Shown piece by piece: positions 36,881-48,092 of a stretch of 64,000 nucleotides of DNA. The translations under genes and the position numbers were made by a program. How positions within the stretch are numbered: position 1 is the stretch's first letter; every line of letters begins with the position of its first letter. The notes beneath the pieces were generated by a model that made no database searches, was not told where the DNA came from, and saw nothing but the letters and a program-made list of their open reading frames with translations. Origin of the DNA: Megamerina dolium (taxonomy: Eukaryota > Arthropoda > Insecta > Diptera > Megamerinidae); NCBI GenBank assembly GCA_963854835.1, contig OY978526.1:70714418-70778417 (forward strand), read 5' to 3'.

Positions 36881-37870
36881 GTGTTGACTTTGTATGAGAG
36901 TTATATATAAATAAAGGGCGGAGCACAACTCTCTTTTTTTTTTTTTTTTTTCATTAAATAGGATTTAATTTAGAATTTTGAACATTTAAAATTATTGTTT
37001 TCAAATCTTTCATAAGCAAGATATGATGAAAACGTAAAGTGCATAAAAACAATGATTTTGTATGGGAGCTATATAAAACAAAGGGCAGATCAAGCCAATT
37101 TTTTTTATAAATTGAAACGCATTAGAGGAAAAAATCTCAAATATATGAAATATTTGTCTTCTACTATTTTTTTTGTAGTAAAAAATACATCTTACAGCTG
37201 GTAAAAATAGTGACTTTGTATGGGAGCTTTATAAAATAATGGGCGCATCATGCCCATTTTTTATAAATTGAACTAATTGTAGAACAAAATCTTAAATATA
37301 TGAAATATTTGTCTTCTAGTATTTTTTTTTTTAGTAAAATACATCTTACAGCTGGTAAAAATAGTGACTTTGTATGGGAGCTCTCTAAAATAGTGGGCGC
37401 ATCATGCCCATTTTTTATAAATTGAACTAATTGTAGAACAAAATCTTAAATATATGAAATATTTGTCTTCTAGTATTTTTTTTTGTAGTAAAATACATCT
37501 TGCAGCGGTTAAAAATATTGACTTTGTATGGGAGCTTTAAAAAATACTGGGCTCGTCATGACCATTTTTTATAAATTGAACACATTAAAGGGCAAAATCT
37601 CAAATATATAAAATATTTATCTTCTAGTATTTTTTTTTTGTAGTAAAATACATCTTACAGCCGGTAAAAATAGTGACTTTGTATGAGAGCTCTATCAAAT
37701 AGTGGGCGCATCACGCCCATTTTTGTGATTTAAGCAAATATATATAGATTATAATCTTAAATATATAAAATTATTGTCCTTAACTATTATTTAACATAGA
37801 TTTGGTGACATCTTGAAGGGAGTCGTAATGCTAACTTTGTATGGGAGCTTTTTTTTTAATACCCGAAAAT
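36880..37870 (+). repeat. Tandem array of ~154-bp units
   Basis: The landmark (G)ACTTTGTATGGGAGCT recurs at about 36886, 37054, 37212, 37366, 37520, 37675 and 37833 (spacings 168, 158, 154, 154, 155, 158). Units share ATGGGCGCATCATGCCCAT, AATATATGAAATATTTGTCT and TAGTAAAATACATCTTACAG. The central four are the most alike. More diverged units appear to continue to about 38560. Confidence 0.85.
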
Positions 37871-39040
37871 CTGTTGAAATTCAATAAGGTAGGATCTATG
37901 TTAAATTTCCTTATGAATACAGGACTTAGAGACATACTCTACATCCAAAAGGGGGTGCACAGCAGACCTAAAGTCTTGCACTACTACAACACTACAAGCT
38001 TTAAATAATAATAGGAATAATGGCAGAGCTCTATAAAGAAGTGATCGCATAACGGTGGATATAAAAACAATTGGGTGGATCACGCTCATATTTTATCAAC
38101 CAAATGTAGCTTGTAATCACAATATATTGCAAATATTTGTGAAAGCGCATTTTTTAAAGTAATTTACAGGGATGGCATTCGCTGGGTCAAAATTCTAAAT
38201 TTATATGGGAGGTTCATATGGACAGTTTAAGGCTATTTTTGTGATAATTGAGTGTAATTTAGCTTGAAATGTGAAAAAAAATAATTCCGATATACGTTTT
38301 TTTAAGTGATATATAGCAACATCATTTGGTGGGTTAAGGTTTCGCCCTTATATTGCAGCAATATAAAATAGTCGTCGTGCCTTATTAGATTTTCATAGAA
38401 TTATTTCCTATTGAAATGTGCAATCATTTAGCAAATATGATTAATATATGTCAAATATTAAAGAATTTATTTTTGATCAAGATATCGCAAAAATTCCGAG
38501 GTTCATCTCTCTGATTGCTCCTAACGGGTGTAACAGTTCATCGAATGGGTTTACTTGAAATATTTCCAACATTTGTGAACTAAAGGTATTTAAGTTAATT
38601 TTTTTTTTTTAATTTTTCAAGTTATTATGCGAATAAATCAGCTATTAGGCAGGCGGATATATATAGTTTTCGAAATCTTCTGCAATTTTTGCAAATGGTC
38701 CCATACATCATACCATCATGCTCGTCCTTGGGTGCAGGGTGCAGAGAAAAAACCTACCACATTATGACTAGCCTAATTAAGTTCTGATTTATACATAAAT
38801 TTACAAAAAAAAAAAATTATAAATTTGGTTTTATTAATGAAATTAATGATTCTAGTATATATGTATGCATATATATCTCGATCTACACTTTTTACTACCG
38901 CCAAAAACGTGTTTATTATCAATAATTTATGCAAAAATGTATAAGCATGTGCCTGTGTGGGTTTGTAAAATTTACTCCAATGAAATAGAGAAGTTAATGA
39001 ATAAATTTATTCGCATATTTGTATATTTTGTGTGTATAAT
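37871..39040. other. Decayed repeat and AT-rich non-coding DNA
   Basis: No supported gene. Weak TATATGGGAGGTTCATATGG-like units (38200) suggest an old extension of the array to the left. Confidence 0.4.
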
Positions 39041-39343
39041 TCATTTGTGTGTTTTTTTTTTTTTTTTTTTTTTTTTGTATTCGAAGGGGGAATCTTTCTT
39101 AGATACCGTCCACCATAGACGGCATGTACGATTCATACTGTCCGCTAAAGGTACACCTCATTCGGGACCACGCTCAGTCAGTATTATCTTACTATGCTGG
39201 ACTTGCGAACCAGTACGCCTACGTACTAAACCCTTAACTCCGACCTCTATAGCTTGTTTGTGTCCTGCGGGACCGCCGTTAAGCACTACTTCGCAGGACT
39301 AAGCTGAGCTAATATGCCTCTTCAAACATCCCGTACATGGCGT

Positions 39344-39720
39344 TCACACAGCTGCAGTTATATTTCTCCGCTGCCACTCCTTCTTCCTGAGCTCCTTGAG
39401 AGCTATTGCAGCCCATTCTTTCATCTTAAACCACACCAAACTCGATCGCAGCATATGGCTCACAATGTTATCAGGTGTCATCCTTTCATTTATTATCTTC
39501 TCTATGGTCATTCTCTGCGTCTCAAATCTTAGGCAGAAGAAAAAGATATGCTGAGCGTTTTCGCCAACAGTGTTGCAGAATGAACATTCTGTCGCGTCAT
39601 CATGACCGAATCTGTGGAGGTACTCTCTGAAACAACCATGGCCCGTCAAAAACTGCGTAAGGTAGTAGTCTGTCTCTCCGTGTCCTCTTTCGACCCAAGC
39701 TTGCACGTTTCTGATGAGCC
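39344..39720 (-). pseudogene. R1-clade ORF2 C-terminal zinc-finger region
   Basis: Shifted by one frame from the RT. It reads YYLTQFLTGHGCFREYLHRFGHDD...CSFCNTVGENAQHIFFFCLRF, the GHGxFRxYLxRF and CxxC...H...C signature of R1-clade elements, and ends ...QRRNITAAV. Confidence 0.85.
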
Positions 39721-39956
39721 TGTGGGTCCACCTCCCTTTTCCTGCGGCGTCCCATTGACTTTGCCATTCGTCTAGGCTCGTCTGTCTCTCCTCTTTCCGT
39801 TCGGTTGCCGTTAACCGCCTATTCAGGCTTTTGGTTCTGTTATATGGTTCTCCGAGGCCATTATGTCCGGCGGCATAATGCCAGATATAATACCGGCACC
39901 TTCTTGTGACACTGTCCTAAATGCTCATGCAACTCTAATAGCGCTTAACCTGAAAA

Positions 39957-40878
39957 CTATCTTCGCCTTCTTCGAGTATGTTTTTTGCCGCAGAGCTGCC
40001 CCCATATAGGCGCCGCGTACATCAGTATTGATTGACTAACTTTAGCCAGGAGCGCTCTCCTACTCTGGCTGGGGCCACCAATGTTGGCCATGATTCTCGT
40101 CAGAGCCGCTGTCATTGTTGCCGCCTTACCGCAGGCTTTTTCGATATGCGCCTTGAAGTTGAGCCTCGTATCAATCATTACACCTAGATACCTCAACGAA
40201 GGTTGCGTTGTAATGTTGTAGCCGTCAATGTTTAGGGTGATTTTTTCGAGTTTTTTCCTGCTCGTGATAAGTACAGCCTCTGTTTTCTGTACCGCAAGCT
40301 GGAGCTTTGTCGTCGTGAGCCAATCCTTAATTTTCGATGCTGTCTCTCTGAAGATGCTCTGAACTTGGGAGAGCTCCTTCGCAACGATCGTCACGGCAAT
40401 GTCGTCCGCGTAGCCAATTATCTGGGCTTCTTTTTGCAATGGAAGGTTTAACACCCCATCGTACAGCACGTTCCACAGTAGCGGGCCAAGTACAGATCCC
40501 TGCGGCACTCCACCCGTCACCACGTAGCTTTTGGGCCCTTCGTCCGTGTCATACAACAGTAGTCTGTCAGACAGATAACTATTTATTATTCGCATTAGGT
40601 ACGCTGGCGTTTCCTTTGCCTCCAATGCCCTCATAATAAGATGCCAGTTTGCCGAGTTGAAGGCATATTGTACGTCTAGTGTCACTACTGCACAATATTT
40701 TTTATCGCCATGCATCCATCTAGTGCCTTCTATGGCCTTGCCAGCAATGTCCGTCAATTTTCTAATTGCGTCTATGGTCGACCGATGTCTCCTGAAAGCA
40801 AATTGGTTCTCGGACAGACCAGGTGATTTCCTTTCTAGATGTTGTTCCAGATGCGTGCATATCAACCGCTCCAATATT
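39957..40878 (-). pseudogene. R1-clade reverse transcriptase (partial)
   Basis: The reading frame begins inside the RT at KILERLICTHLEQHL. It includes LSENQFAFRRHRSTIDAI, VVTLDVQYAFNSANW, TGGVPQGSVLGPLLWN and the catalytic YADDIAVTI, then LRYLGVMIDTRLNF and YAAPIWG. These are consecutive RT motifs in good condition; the usual DIxxAFNS is DVQYAFNS. The apparent ATG and the Thr-His repeat upstream derive from the target duplication and the CA microsatellite. The frame ends by a frameshift at about 39975, where the Lys/Arg-rich end is artefactual. No endonuclease domain is present. Confidence 0.88.
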
Positions 40879-40884
40879 TTCATT

Positions 40885-40915
40885 TGTGTGTCTGTGTGTG
40901 TGTGTGTGTGTGTAT
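40885..40915. repeat. (GT)n microsatellite
   Basis: TTGTGTGTCTG then uninterrupted GT. It is the target of the R1-clade insertion. Confidence 0.95.
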
Positions 40916-43793
40916 TGTCTAAAATAAAACAATTCATACAATGCCTTTAGATAAATCGATTGTTCATTTGAATTTAAACAAAGCATCGTTGACACATTCA
41001 ATAGGACGCCTTAATGCCAGAAAATAATATGACAATTTAAATCAGAGTATAAACGTGTTTAAAATTAAACACATCGATTTATGAATAAAATATTTAATAA
41101 ATAAAATTAATTGATTTAGGATGGTTTTTTTTTTTGTGTTATTTTTCAATATTTTTTATTTGTTTCAAAATGTTGATTTTTGTTTATTTTGTTAGACGGA
41201 AGATTAAAAAAAATTACATAATTTTTTGGCAAATAATCGAAAAATGAAATTTTCAAAGAATTTCTAAAAATATTTCATTAAGAATATCAAGTAAACCAAC
41301 AAACAAACAAAAAATGCAAAGAGAAATTTTATGTTTTTGTTGAGTATCGGTTTTCATTTCTTATATACAAATATAAGATACATGTATCTATACATACAAT
41401 ACATATACATAGTAAATATGCCAATGAACCTTTACGCATTTGTCGAAAAACATTAAAAAGACATAAATTAAAAAAAAAGAAGGCTTTCACAAAAGTGTTT
41501 TAAAAATAAATACAAAAAAATAAAAGGCGGCAAAAAAGTGCTTTACTAAAATGATTGCGTAAATGATTGTGATGTTTGAGCATTGCAACATGTTGTTAAA
41601 GATGAACGAGTAGATTGGTAGGTATGTAGGAATATTATGTACTGAAAATTGATCGATATATATTGATGCATGGTAACCTTACTCATTCTAAATTTTATCT
41701 GAAATTTCCATAGAGATATTTGACATTTATATGATTATTTTAGTGTTCGCTGAAGGCATCTCATTCAAGGCATTACATGGCAACAGATGGAATTTTAATG
41801 TTGCAAAGGTTGGAGTAGTAGTACAAAATGTGCTTTGTACTTTTTTGTATTTTTATCCGTATCCTTTTATAATGGCTGATATCTTAAAATAAAACATTCG
41901 ACCGTACTTAATCTTTCAGATGTTTCAACCGTCAATTTTCAATTGATCAGTTTTATGCATATTTCGTTTGAGCTCTAGGTATTCTAGATATCTGGATACC
42001 CAGTCAATTTTTTTTTTACTTTATTGAGAATTCTTTTATATTCATAAATTACACTGTTCCATCGTAATTATTAACTTTTCCAGTGACTTGGTGTAGATTG
42101 CAGGTGTGATTGGTTGCACACCGGGTCTAGAAATCTTCCTTGAACTTTTAATTTATCATTAAAATCCCATTATAGGGTGACTTGCCTTACTTTTTCAATA
42201 TTTTAACGATTGCGCAATTTGAGAGTCAATAATTAATCAATTTGTTTAAAAGTTTTGCTTCAACATCTTGAAGTTTCATAAAATAATGTTTATAATTTGT
42301 TCTTTAAGCCACTTTTACTATTTTACCTTTTTAGTGTAAAAATGATTAGGAGGTGATTTAGAGTAGTTTAGCACAAGGCAGAATTTTTGGAAAATAATTT
42401 AAAAATTTCAATATTGAATAATTGTATATTTGCTAATTCATTGCTATATACATATACATATCTAACAATGACTAACTACGCGTCATGTTGCTGCAACATT
42501 TTCATTCTAATTAAATTATGTAGTTATATAGCAATGAGGTTGCCGTGTTTCTATGCTATTGCTGGATTTTATTTGATTAATTTATTGATAATTTTATAAA
42601 TCATTAGAAATATAAATAAAATACTATTTAAGTATTTGCTAGTTTAATGCAATAAATGACAAACGATGTAAACAAATATTGAGAATTTCTACGCATCATG
42701 TTGACTCAATATTTTCGTTTTAAGAACAATATGTATATAACAATGAGGTTGAGATGTTGCTATACACTTGCTTGATTTTAATTGATTATTATATTGATAA
42801 TGCTATCAATAGGGATACAACCTACGTTTGCAAAGTAGAATAACTACTCAACATGTTGCTGCAATATTTTTATCATAATTCAATTTGTAACCATGTTGCT
42901 ATGCTGTTGCTTGAAATCATTTTATTTTATTATTTTGTTTTCATCTTTTGTTTTTTTTTGTATGAACCGTCCAAAGACCAACATGTTCAGATACATGTGT
43001 ACATGCACTTATGAATACGTTATGTAAATATCAAATTTTTATGTGAGCTTTTCTTCTTTAATTTAACACTTGTGACTTTTTGGTTGTTGCTTCACTTGTG
43101 TTGCTGTTTCAGTCCTTTCTTTTTCTTTTTTGCTTTTCGCTTGAGGTGGGCACATGTAAGGCACTTGTCATATTAATTTAGTATTTGCATTTTACATAAA
43201 TACATAACTGCATATGTTTGCATACTCACATGCATATGCATGTGTGTCTAAATAAGTGTACAAGCATAAAAATTGATGATGGAATGTGTGCATGCTCTAT
43301 TGCAAATGTTGCGAATGCACCTTGTAGTAGATAAGACTAATTTTTCTGCAACATGTGCCTTCAAGAATTTTATGAGAATGTAATAAACTATTTTTGCCTC
43401 CAATGCACTGTTTAATTTTCAATATTTTCCCATTTATTAAATTATTTAGTCATTCTTGATATGTATAATATGGGCATGATTAAAATATATACAACAATGA
43501 TGTCTACAAATAAATTAGGCTTAAAAATTGTAATAATATGTAAGTCTTATATGATGACATGACATGTTTATTCGCTTTTGTTTCATCTTCATCAATATTG
43601 TTGTCGTTGTTGTGCTGTGAAAAATCACAACAAGTGAGATATTAATTTATTATTTTATTACATTTGTTCTGAAGTCATACATCCATACGTGAACAATATT
43701 CTCGTATAGTAGAACAATTTTATGGTATGTATATCAGAGTAAAATTAGTGTAAATGTAACAATATTGTCCAAACTGAAAAAAATTTCTTCTAG
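40916..43793. other. AT-rich non-coding DNA with a local repeat
   Basis: No supported gene. A CATGTTG-NCTGCAAC/ATGTTGCTAT unit recurs at 42484, 42697 and 42852 (spacings 213 and 155), suggesting another short degenerate array at 42470-42930. Confidence 0.5.
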
Positions 43794-43808
43794 AAGTTGT
43801 AAATGTGG

Positions 43809-44140
43809 GTGCCGTAGCTCAGTGGTTAGTGTGTTCGCCTTCTGATCTGTAGGTCGTGGTTCAATACCCAGCTGATGCATAACAAATTTAATATCGAAAA
43901 GATGCAATTGGCAATTCTTCCGACAGTAACAACTTGCCATGAAAATGCTTCTAAAAAGAACTCTGTGACAAAGCTCAGAAAAAGTGATGTCACAAGTGTT
44001 CTGCCGTTCGGAACCGGCTAAAATAAGTAGGTCCCTTCTAATATTGTCCAAAAATTTAAGACGCACAACAGTAATGGAAGAGAAGCTCGGCCAATGAGCC
44101 CTTTGGGACTTTAAGTGCCACATATTTATTTTTTGTTTTG
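43809..44140 (+). mobile_element. Full-length tRNA-derived SINE (reference copy)
   Basis: The tRNA-like head has an A box TAGCTCAGTGG (43816-43826) and a B box GGTTCAATACC (43859-43869), 32 bp apart, as in a polymerase III promoter. The body includes TTGGCAATTCTTCCGACAGT, GTGATGTCACAAG and GTTCTGCCGTTCGGAACCGG. The tail is TTTATTTTTTG. The direct repeats GAAGTTGTAAATGTG (from 43794) and GAAGTTGCAAATATG (44141-44155) are the target-site duplication. A 196-codon minus frame across it is not a gene. Confidence 0.92.
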
Positions 44141-44155
44141 GAAGTTGCAAATATG

Positions 44156-44580
44156 AATTTCTATCCCGACCTATAGCGATTCTGTTATTATAAAAATTTG
44201 CCATAGAAAATCGTTTCAAAGGCATCATTGAAAAATCTCGGAAAGAAAGCGTGAGCTTTATAAGTCCGGTTCTAGTGTTTTTTAAGGCTCTACTTTTAAC
44301 TAACGACAAGAGTTTAACCAACAATATTTTATGCTTCGTACTTAGTTAATCATTAGTTAAACTCTCGATGGCTAATGATTAACCATTAGTTAACCAACAC
44401 AAATATTAAATTTTTTTAAATATATTACCAATTCCATTGAAGAGGGTTTAAATTAATCGGTGTCATCATTTTACTCCTTTGGGGCACACTTTTTGGAAGC
44501 TGTGTGGTAATTTGTTGATTCTCAGATATTTTTTAGGTACATTGTGAAGGGCAACCTATGCAAAGTTAAGTTAGGGTGCA
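44156..44580. other. Non-coding DNA with a small hairpin
   Basis: GTTAATCATTAG (44345-44356) and its exact complement CTAATGATTAAC (44372-44383) form a 12-bp stem with a 15-nt loop. Confidence 0.6.
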
Positions 44581-45480
44581 AGTAGGTTGGGGAGTAGGTT
44601 ATCACCTCTCTAGAGACAAACTAAGAGAGGTGGGAAAGAATTTGGTAAAAATATCAATTTTGTATGTGAGCCCCTTAGAAAGGCTTATAAGGAGTCAAGA
44701 TAGAGGGTAAGTGTATTTCGAAAAAAAGGTTATGGACGAACAATTAATGGAGGACGGTCATAGATTCTACTCCTCGATAGGCGACTCGTGGGGTTTTTTT
44801 TTTGTCGATTTTCATGTTTTTTTTGGTTCCTTTTGACGGACAGCCTCATAAGGAGCCAAGATACGGGGTAAGCGTATTTCGAAAAAAAAAAAGTTATGGG
44901 CGACCAATTATTGGAGGTCGGTCATACATTCTACTCCACGAAAGGCGGACTGTGGAGAACTGTGGTATTATTTGCCAATTTTCATGTATTTTTTGATTCA
45001 TTTTGAAGAGAAGCTACTTTAGAAGTTGAGTTACGGAAAATAGCAAAAATAAAGTCATAGATTTTATCCCTCTAGAGACACCCTGTCAAGAAATCAATTT
45101 TTAAACACGCCCTTTTAAGATACGGCATTGGTGTGATTCAAAATTTTGCTGAAGGAGACTTAATAGAAGTCGGGGCAAATCCTGGGTAGCTCTGGCATTA
45201 TTTGTCGATTTGAATGTTCTTTTAGGTTATTTTGTAGTGTGGTTCCTTGGAAAAGTGAAGATAAGGATAATGTATATTAGGGAAATATATAAAATATACA
45301 AAAATATTAAAAATTAAGGGTGGTCAGCAATATATTTTACTCCTCTAGAGGCACGTTGAGCGGCTTACGAATTTCGTAAAGGCAGCAATTTTGTAAAAGT
45401 GCACCTTCGAGTGGTGAACCGAGTTCCTAAACACCTCCACCTTTATCATTTTCTTACAAGGAATCTTACAAAATAAGTGG
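44580..45480 (+). repeat. Degenerate tandem array, ~135-164-bp units
   Basis: The landmark TAGATTCTACTCCTC recurs in diverged form at about 44598, 44761, 44925, 45058 and 45331 (163, 164, 133, 273). Units share GGTAAGNGTATTTCGAAAAAAA and TTATTTGNCGATTTTCATG. Similar sequence occurs at 56490-56800 and perhaps at 600-1000. Confidence 0.6.
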
Positions 45481-46010
45481 GACTAGCACACATTAAAGTT
45501 TTTAATGCGTTTTTCTAATTTTGTATATGCAAATCCTTAAAAAAAGAGTTTCATTCATGTCGCCCTTTGAGGGATACATTTATTATGCTTCTAAAACGAA
45601 GTAAAAAATATTGGTTAATATTTCTGGTACTTTTTTGAAGGCGTTTAACTTTATCTTTGAAGATTTAATTCAGGAGATTCTTTAGAGACTTTTTGGAACT
45701 ATTTGTTTAAAAGCGAGACACTCATTGTGATAAAGAGGAAAATTTTTGGTTGGTAATCCTACAATTCTCAATAAAGGAATGTATATTATAATGATGAGTT
45801 GACAATTGAATATTTTTAATTATAGTAATTATTTTGAAATGCGCACAAGGCATGCGACATGTGTTATATAACACACTAAAAATAAAATAAAAAGAAAATG
45901 CTTGCATCATTCATGTGCACACACATATTATAAATATTATATAAAAATTTTAGACTTTTCTCTTTCTTCATTTGACTTTCATTACTAGCACTAATCAGAG
46001 ATGATTTGGA

Positions 46011-46044
<34 letters not shown>

Positions 46045-47100
46045 TGTGTGTGTGTGATGTGTGTGCATGATTTCGAATATAAAAACATATGATGAAATGT
46101 AGATTTATCCATTTTTTTATACGACTTTTATATAATTAGTTCTCTAGGTTAAAATAAATAAAAATAAAATACGTTGATACGCACATTTTTTTATATTTAT
46201 AAAATACCTACATATATCGAAATACATAAACATAAAGAGTATAAAATAAATTGGAACAGAAAAGAACATTTTATTTTTGGGAATTTTGCTCCCATACAGA
46301 TACACACATATACATCTTTGTGTTGTGGCAAGTAAGTGAAATATAGAAGAAGCGACATATGTAACTCTAAATTGTAGAAATACATAAAAAAGAGATCTAA
46401 AACCAAAAAAAAAAAAAACCAAAAAACGAATAAAAATAAAATACAGTGACATCGAACGCATGCATAAAAGTAAGCTATAGGAGCATTTCTGATGCTGCAT
46501 AGCGATTGCTGCAATTTTTATGCAACATAAGCTTCAGCAACAACATTAAATAATTTGTAGCTACCGAAAAAAAAAGTATAGTCAAACTTCAGCCAGACAG
46601 ACATTGCCCTGATGGTGGGTGCATATTCGAATATGTTGCGACTGTATGTTTATAGTACAAAAACTGAATGCGACAACGACAAAAGAAAGTGAAATAAAAT
46701 TTTGCAGATTATGCGATTCAAGAGGAAGCAAAAGGAAGCAAAAAAAAAAAAAAAAAAAAATAGAAATAGAAATAGACAAACAAAAGAACAAGACATTTTC
46801 TCAAGAAATTGTGTCGAATTGAAAATAATCATTCGTCTACTAAGTGTAATGAATTTGTATTTTATTTATTTTTATTTTTTCTCTATGCAATTCAAGTATG
46901 TATGCATTTACGCACAACAAAAATTATGCTATTTGTCCCTTAACCACATTTAATTGTTGGCAAAATACCAATGGGTTAATTTAGATTCATGCAAAGGGTG
47001 TTTATTTTAGGCACTTTGTAGTTTTGAATTGAAAAATTATTAAAATTAATTAATTTTTTACTGATAGACATACTTGTGTATTGAATTTCAGTGCGGAAAG
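45481..47100. other. AT-rich non-coding DNA
   Basis: No supported gene. (GT)n with GATG interruptions at 46012-46064, and poly-A at 46409-46420 and 46740-46760. The many open frames are Phe/Lys strings. Confidence 0.5.
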
Positions 47101-48090
47101 TTGGGAAACGCATTTAAGAAAGTGTACTTTTGTATGGCAGGTAGGCGTGGTTTTCATTCGATTACAGTCATACTCAATCTGAACATTTTGTTGTTAAAAA
47201 TAATCTAAAATAATGAGTATCAGCTCGAAAGCTTTATAATTACGTGCATAAATTCAGATAATAAGCATTCGAAACCATACTTTTGTATGGAAGATAGGCA
47301 TGTTGTTCATCCAATTACACTCATTCTTAACATAACTTCTTTGTCGTTAAAAATAATCTCTTGTACCAAATTTCAACTCGTAAGCTTTATAATTACGTGC
47401 ATAAAATCAGATAATATGCATTCGAAACTATACTTTTGTATGGGAGGAAGATGTAATTTTAATTCGATTACGCTCATTCGCGACCTAACGTTTAGCGTAT
47501 CATGATAGAAATAATTTTGTGTCTCAAAAGATTTACATTGATATGCATAAAATCAATGAATATACATTTCAAACCATACTTTTGTATGGCAGGTACACGT
47601 TATTTTCATCTGATTACCTTAATTGGTGAACTATAACATTTTGGACTAAAAAAATTCTTATTTATCGAGTTTCATCTAGAAAGCTTTATAATTACGTACA
47701 TAAAATCAAAGAATATATATTCAAAACCATACTTTTGTATGGGAGGGAGATGTAATTTTCACCTGATTACATTAATTCTTAAACTACAATGTTCTCTGCC
47801 AAAAATAATCTTATGTACCGACTTTCAGCTCGAAAGCTTTACAATTAGGTGCATAAACTGGGGGAAATGACATTCGAAACCATACTTTTGTATGGGAAGT
47901 AGTAGTAACTTTCATCCGATTAAACTATTTCTTGAACTACATTATTTTTTTACTAAAAATAATTATATGCACCAAGTTTCAGCTCTATTGATTTATATTT
48001 GTGGCATTTATCCATCTCAACAAGCCGATAGGCTTAGGTAGAGTTTCAGAGTCAGAAAAAATCTCCTTACAGTCGGCTGGGGCCGACCAA
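47100..48090 (+). repeat. Tandem array of 153-bp units
   Basis: The landmark ACTTTTGTATGG(GAGG) falls at 47126, 47279, 47432, 47578, 47731 and 47884 (spacings 153, 153, 146, 153, 153). Units share TTTTCATNCGATTACNNTCAT and TTTCAGCTCGAAAGCTTTA. The array runs into GTCGGC TGGG GCCGAC (48072-48087), a short hairpin. The family is also found at 60.5-61.4 kb. Confidence 0.9.
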
Positions 48091-48092
48091 AC

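Larger units (their letters stand above)
39053..40878 (-). mobile_element. 5'-truncated R1-clade non-LTR retrotransposon
   Basis: A 1.83-kb insertion, minus-strand, with its poly-A tail at the left (poly-T 39052-39076). It is flanked by the direct repeat TTCATTTGTGTGT at 39040-39052 and 40879-40891. The right flank continues into (GT)n, so the element sits at the edge of a microsatellite. It keeps the RT thumb/palm and C-terminal zinc-finger parts of ORF2 plus a 3'UTR of about 250 bp (39077-39343). Confidence 0.88.

Noticed and set aside
43816..43869. A functional tRNA gene
   Set aside because: A and B boxes are present, but there is no acceptor stem pairing or tRNA end and the sequence continues into the SINE body.
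43734..44324. 196-codon open frame on the minus strand
   Set aside because: It runs antisense through the SINE at 43809-44140, including its tRNA-like head, so it is a repeat artefact. The same protein-like string appears in the 2.2-kb copy.
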